A stretch of 5,417 nucleotides of DNA from Candidatus Kaiserbacteria bacterium (GTDB lineage: Bacteria; Patescibacteriota; Minisyncoccia; Phycocordibacterales; Phycocordibacteraceae). The stretch spans positions 1-5,417 of the forward strand of contig DRJB01000004.1 in the NCBI GenBank assembly GCA_011052355.1. Direction: 5' to 3'. A model generated the notes under the pieces. That model was not told the DNA's origin and made no database searches. It worked only from the letters and a program-made list of their open reading frames with translations. The position numbers were made by a program, and so were the translations under genes. Positions 4,281 to 5,417 of the stretch are shown piece after piece; positions within the stretch are counted from its first letter, which is position 1, and each line of letters begins with the position of its first letter.

Positions 4281-5417
4281 TTACGAAACTAATGTCCAGC
4301 CCTCTTTCAAAAGAGACTCTACTTTTTTATACTTTACTTCTTGCGTTTCGTTTCCTTTTTTGACTGTCACTTTTTCATTTCTTGAGGGCACCTCTTCCTT
4401 TTTAAGCTCTTGCTGTGGGGTGCTCCCCTGCTCATCAGACACTGCAACCAACGTACTGCGTGTGCGCTCTTCTTCTTCGCGAATACGTGCATCATCGGAA
4501 AGCATCAAATGTGGCATCGCTTCGCGAATGGTCTGCTGTATATTTTCTTCCATGACGTTAAAACGAATGAGCCCTTCGCGGCGATATTCAATAAGCGGAT
4601 CACGCTGACCGTATGCCCTCAACGAAACACTTCTTCGCAAATACTCCATAGTTTCCAATTGTTCAAGCCAAAAAGTATCCACTACCTGCAAAACAAAATT
4701 ACGCAACATGAGCGTAAACACTTCATCACCAAATTCTTTTCGTTTTGCTTCAAATGCCGCCATTGCCTGTTCATCGCTTGCCACAAAAGATTGCACCAAC
4801 GCCAACACTTCTTCTTCCGTCCCAAACAGCGCGGCATTTCTGCGCGTATATACCGCCAAACGCTGTGTATTGAGCACATCGTCATATGCCAATATCTGCT
4901 TGCGTGAATCAAAATTAAATCCTTCAATGCGTTTTTGCGCATTTTCAAGAGCATGCGTAATCATACTACTTTCAATTGGTTCATCTTCGCGAATGTGCAA
5001 GGTGCCCATGACGCGCTTAATGGCATCGGCGGCAAACACTCTCATGAGCTTGTCTTCAAGAGAAACATAAAATCGTGTTTCCCCGGGATCGCCTTGTCTA
5101 CCGGAACGTCCGCGCAACTGGTCATCAATGCGACGTGCCTCGTGTCGTTCGGTACCGATAACCAAAAGCCCGCCAGTGGCGATAACCTCGTCGCGCCTCG
5201 TCGCCTCTACCGGGGAACCGCCCAACTTAATATCCACACCGCGCCCCGCCATGTTTGTGGCGACCGTTATGCGTGCCTTGCGCCCCGCCTGAGCGATAAT
5301 CTCACCCTCACGCTCATGGTTTTTCGCATTGAGCACTTCGTGTGGCACACCGGCCTGCGTCAGATAGTTGTGCATGACTTCGTTATCTTCAATTGAAACG
5401 GTACCCACAAGCACCGG
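4281..5417 (-). CDS. secA: Preprotein translocase ATPase SecA, C-terminal part
   Basis: The first visible codon is CCG at 5417-5415 and 378 residues remain; the N-terminal half lies outside the window, and the GTG at 5414 is an internal valine, not a start. SecA uses ATP to push unfolded preproteins through SecYEG at the inner membrane. Visible parts, numbered from the first visible residue: PVLVGTVSIE at 1-10 and the second ATPase domain with motif V TNMAGRGVDI at 54-63 and motif VI QLRGRSGRQGDPG at 100-112 (arginine fingers); the helical scaffold ENAQKRIEGFNFDSRKQIL at 158-176; a helical wing region roughly half as long as in E. coli; and the end of the scaffold, SLRAYGQRDPLIEYRREG, at 265-282. 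The C-terminal linker is charged and the gene ends with a basic tail (EVKYKKVESLLKEGWTLVS), without the zinc-binding SEC-C motif. It is the first gene of the secA-obg-gatB cluster seen here. Confidence 0.97.
   Translation of the reverse strand, partial: PVLVGTVSIEDNEVMHNYLTQAGVPHEVLNAKNHEREGEIIAQAGRKARITVATNMAGRGVDIKLGGSPVEATRRDEVIATGGLLVIGTERHEARRIDDQLRGRSGRQGDPGETRFYVSLEDKLMRVFAADAIKRVMGTLHIREDEPIESSMITHALENAQKRIEGFNFDSRKQILAYDDVLNTQRLAVYTRRNAALFGTEEEVLALVQSFVASDEQAMAAFEAKRKEFGDEVFTLMLRNFVLQVVDTFWLEQLETMEYLRRSVSLRAYGQRDPLIEYRREGLIRFNVMEENIQQTIREAMPHLMLSDDARIREEEERTRSTLVAVSDEQGSTPQQELKKEEVPSRNEKVTVKKGNETQEVKYKKVESLLKEGWTLVS

Noticed and set aside
4410..5396. Plus-strand open frames of 165, 120 and 153 codons opposite secA
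   Set aside because: All lie antisense to clear SecA sequence and have biased, cysteine- and serine-rich translations typical of reverse-frame shadows.

Overview
The window looks like chromosomal DNA from a small-genome bacterium of the Candidate Phyla Radiation (Patescibacteria, probably a Parcubacteria lineage). This is an inference from three things: Obg lacks the usual C-terminal extension, SecA lacks the usual zinc-binding tail, and the helix-turn-helix plus single-membrane-segment protein belongs to a type I associate with Parcubacteria. The standard code fits, because TGA ends the Obg gene at the expected place; this argues against the UGA=Gly lineages. All genes are on the minus strand, so they read from the right end of the window to the left.

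Right and centre (5417 to 1807): a tight housekeeping cluster of secA (C-terminal part only, running off the window), obg and gatB, with gaps of 11 and 39 bases. SecA drives protein export, Obg is a ribosome-assembly GTPase, and GatB is a subunit of the tRNA-dependent amidotransferase that makes Gln-tRNA(Gln). No promoter for the cluster is visible inside the window.

Left (1806 to 1): visibly more A+T-rich accessory DNA. A 219-base spacer holds a short stem-loop after gatB, a possible 47-codon leader ORF with the only good Shine-Dalgarno sequence seen, an A8G7 tract, and a promoter-like region with tandem TATACAC boxes. Next comes a 282-residue protein with an N-terminal DNA-binding domain, a long polar linker and one membrane segment near its C-terminus. 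A 259-base spacer follows, containing a perfect 21-bp inverted repeat with a 3-base loop directly abutting a promoter-like sequence. Last is the 5' part of a gene for an exported or membrane-anchored protein that contains degenerate repeats of about 44 residues.

The most interesting reading is that the left half encodes a membrane-tethered DNA-binding protein and an exported repeat protein, with the large palindrome as a possible operator between them. This link is inferred from gene order and domain layout and is not demonstrated. None of the five main start codons has a convincing Shine-Dalgarno sequence.
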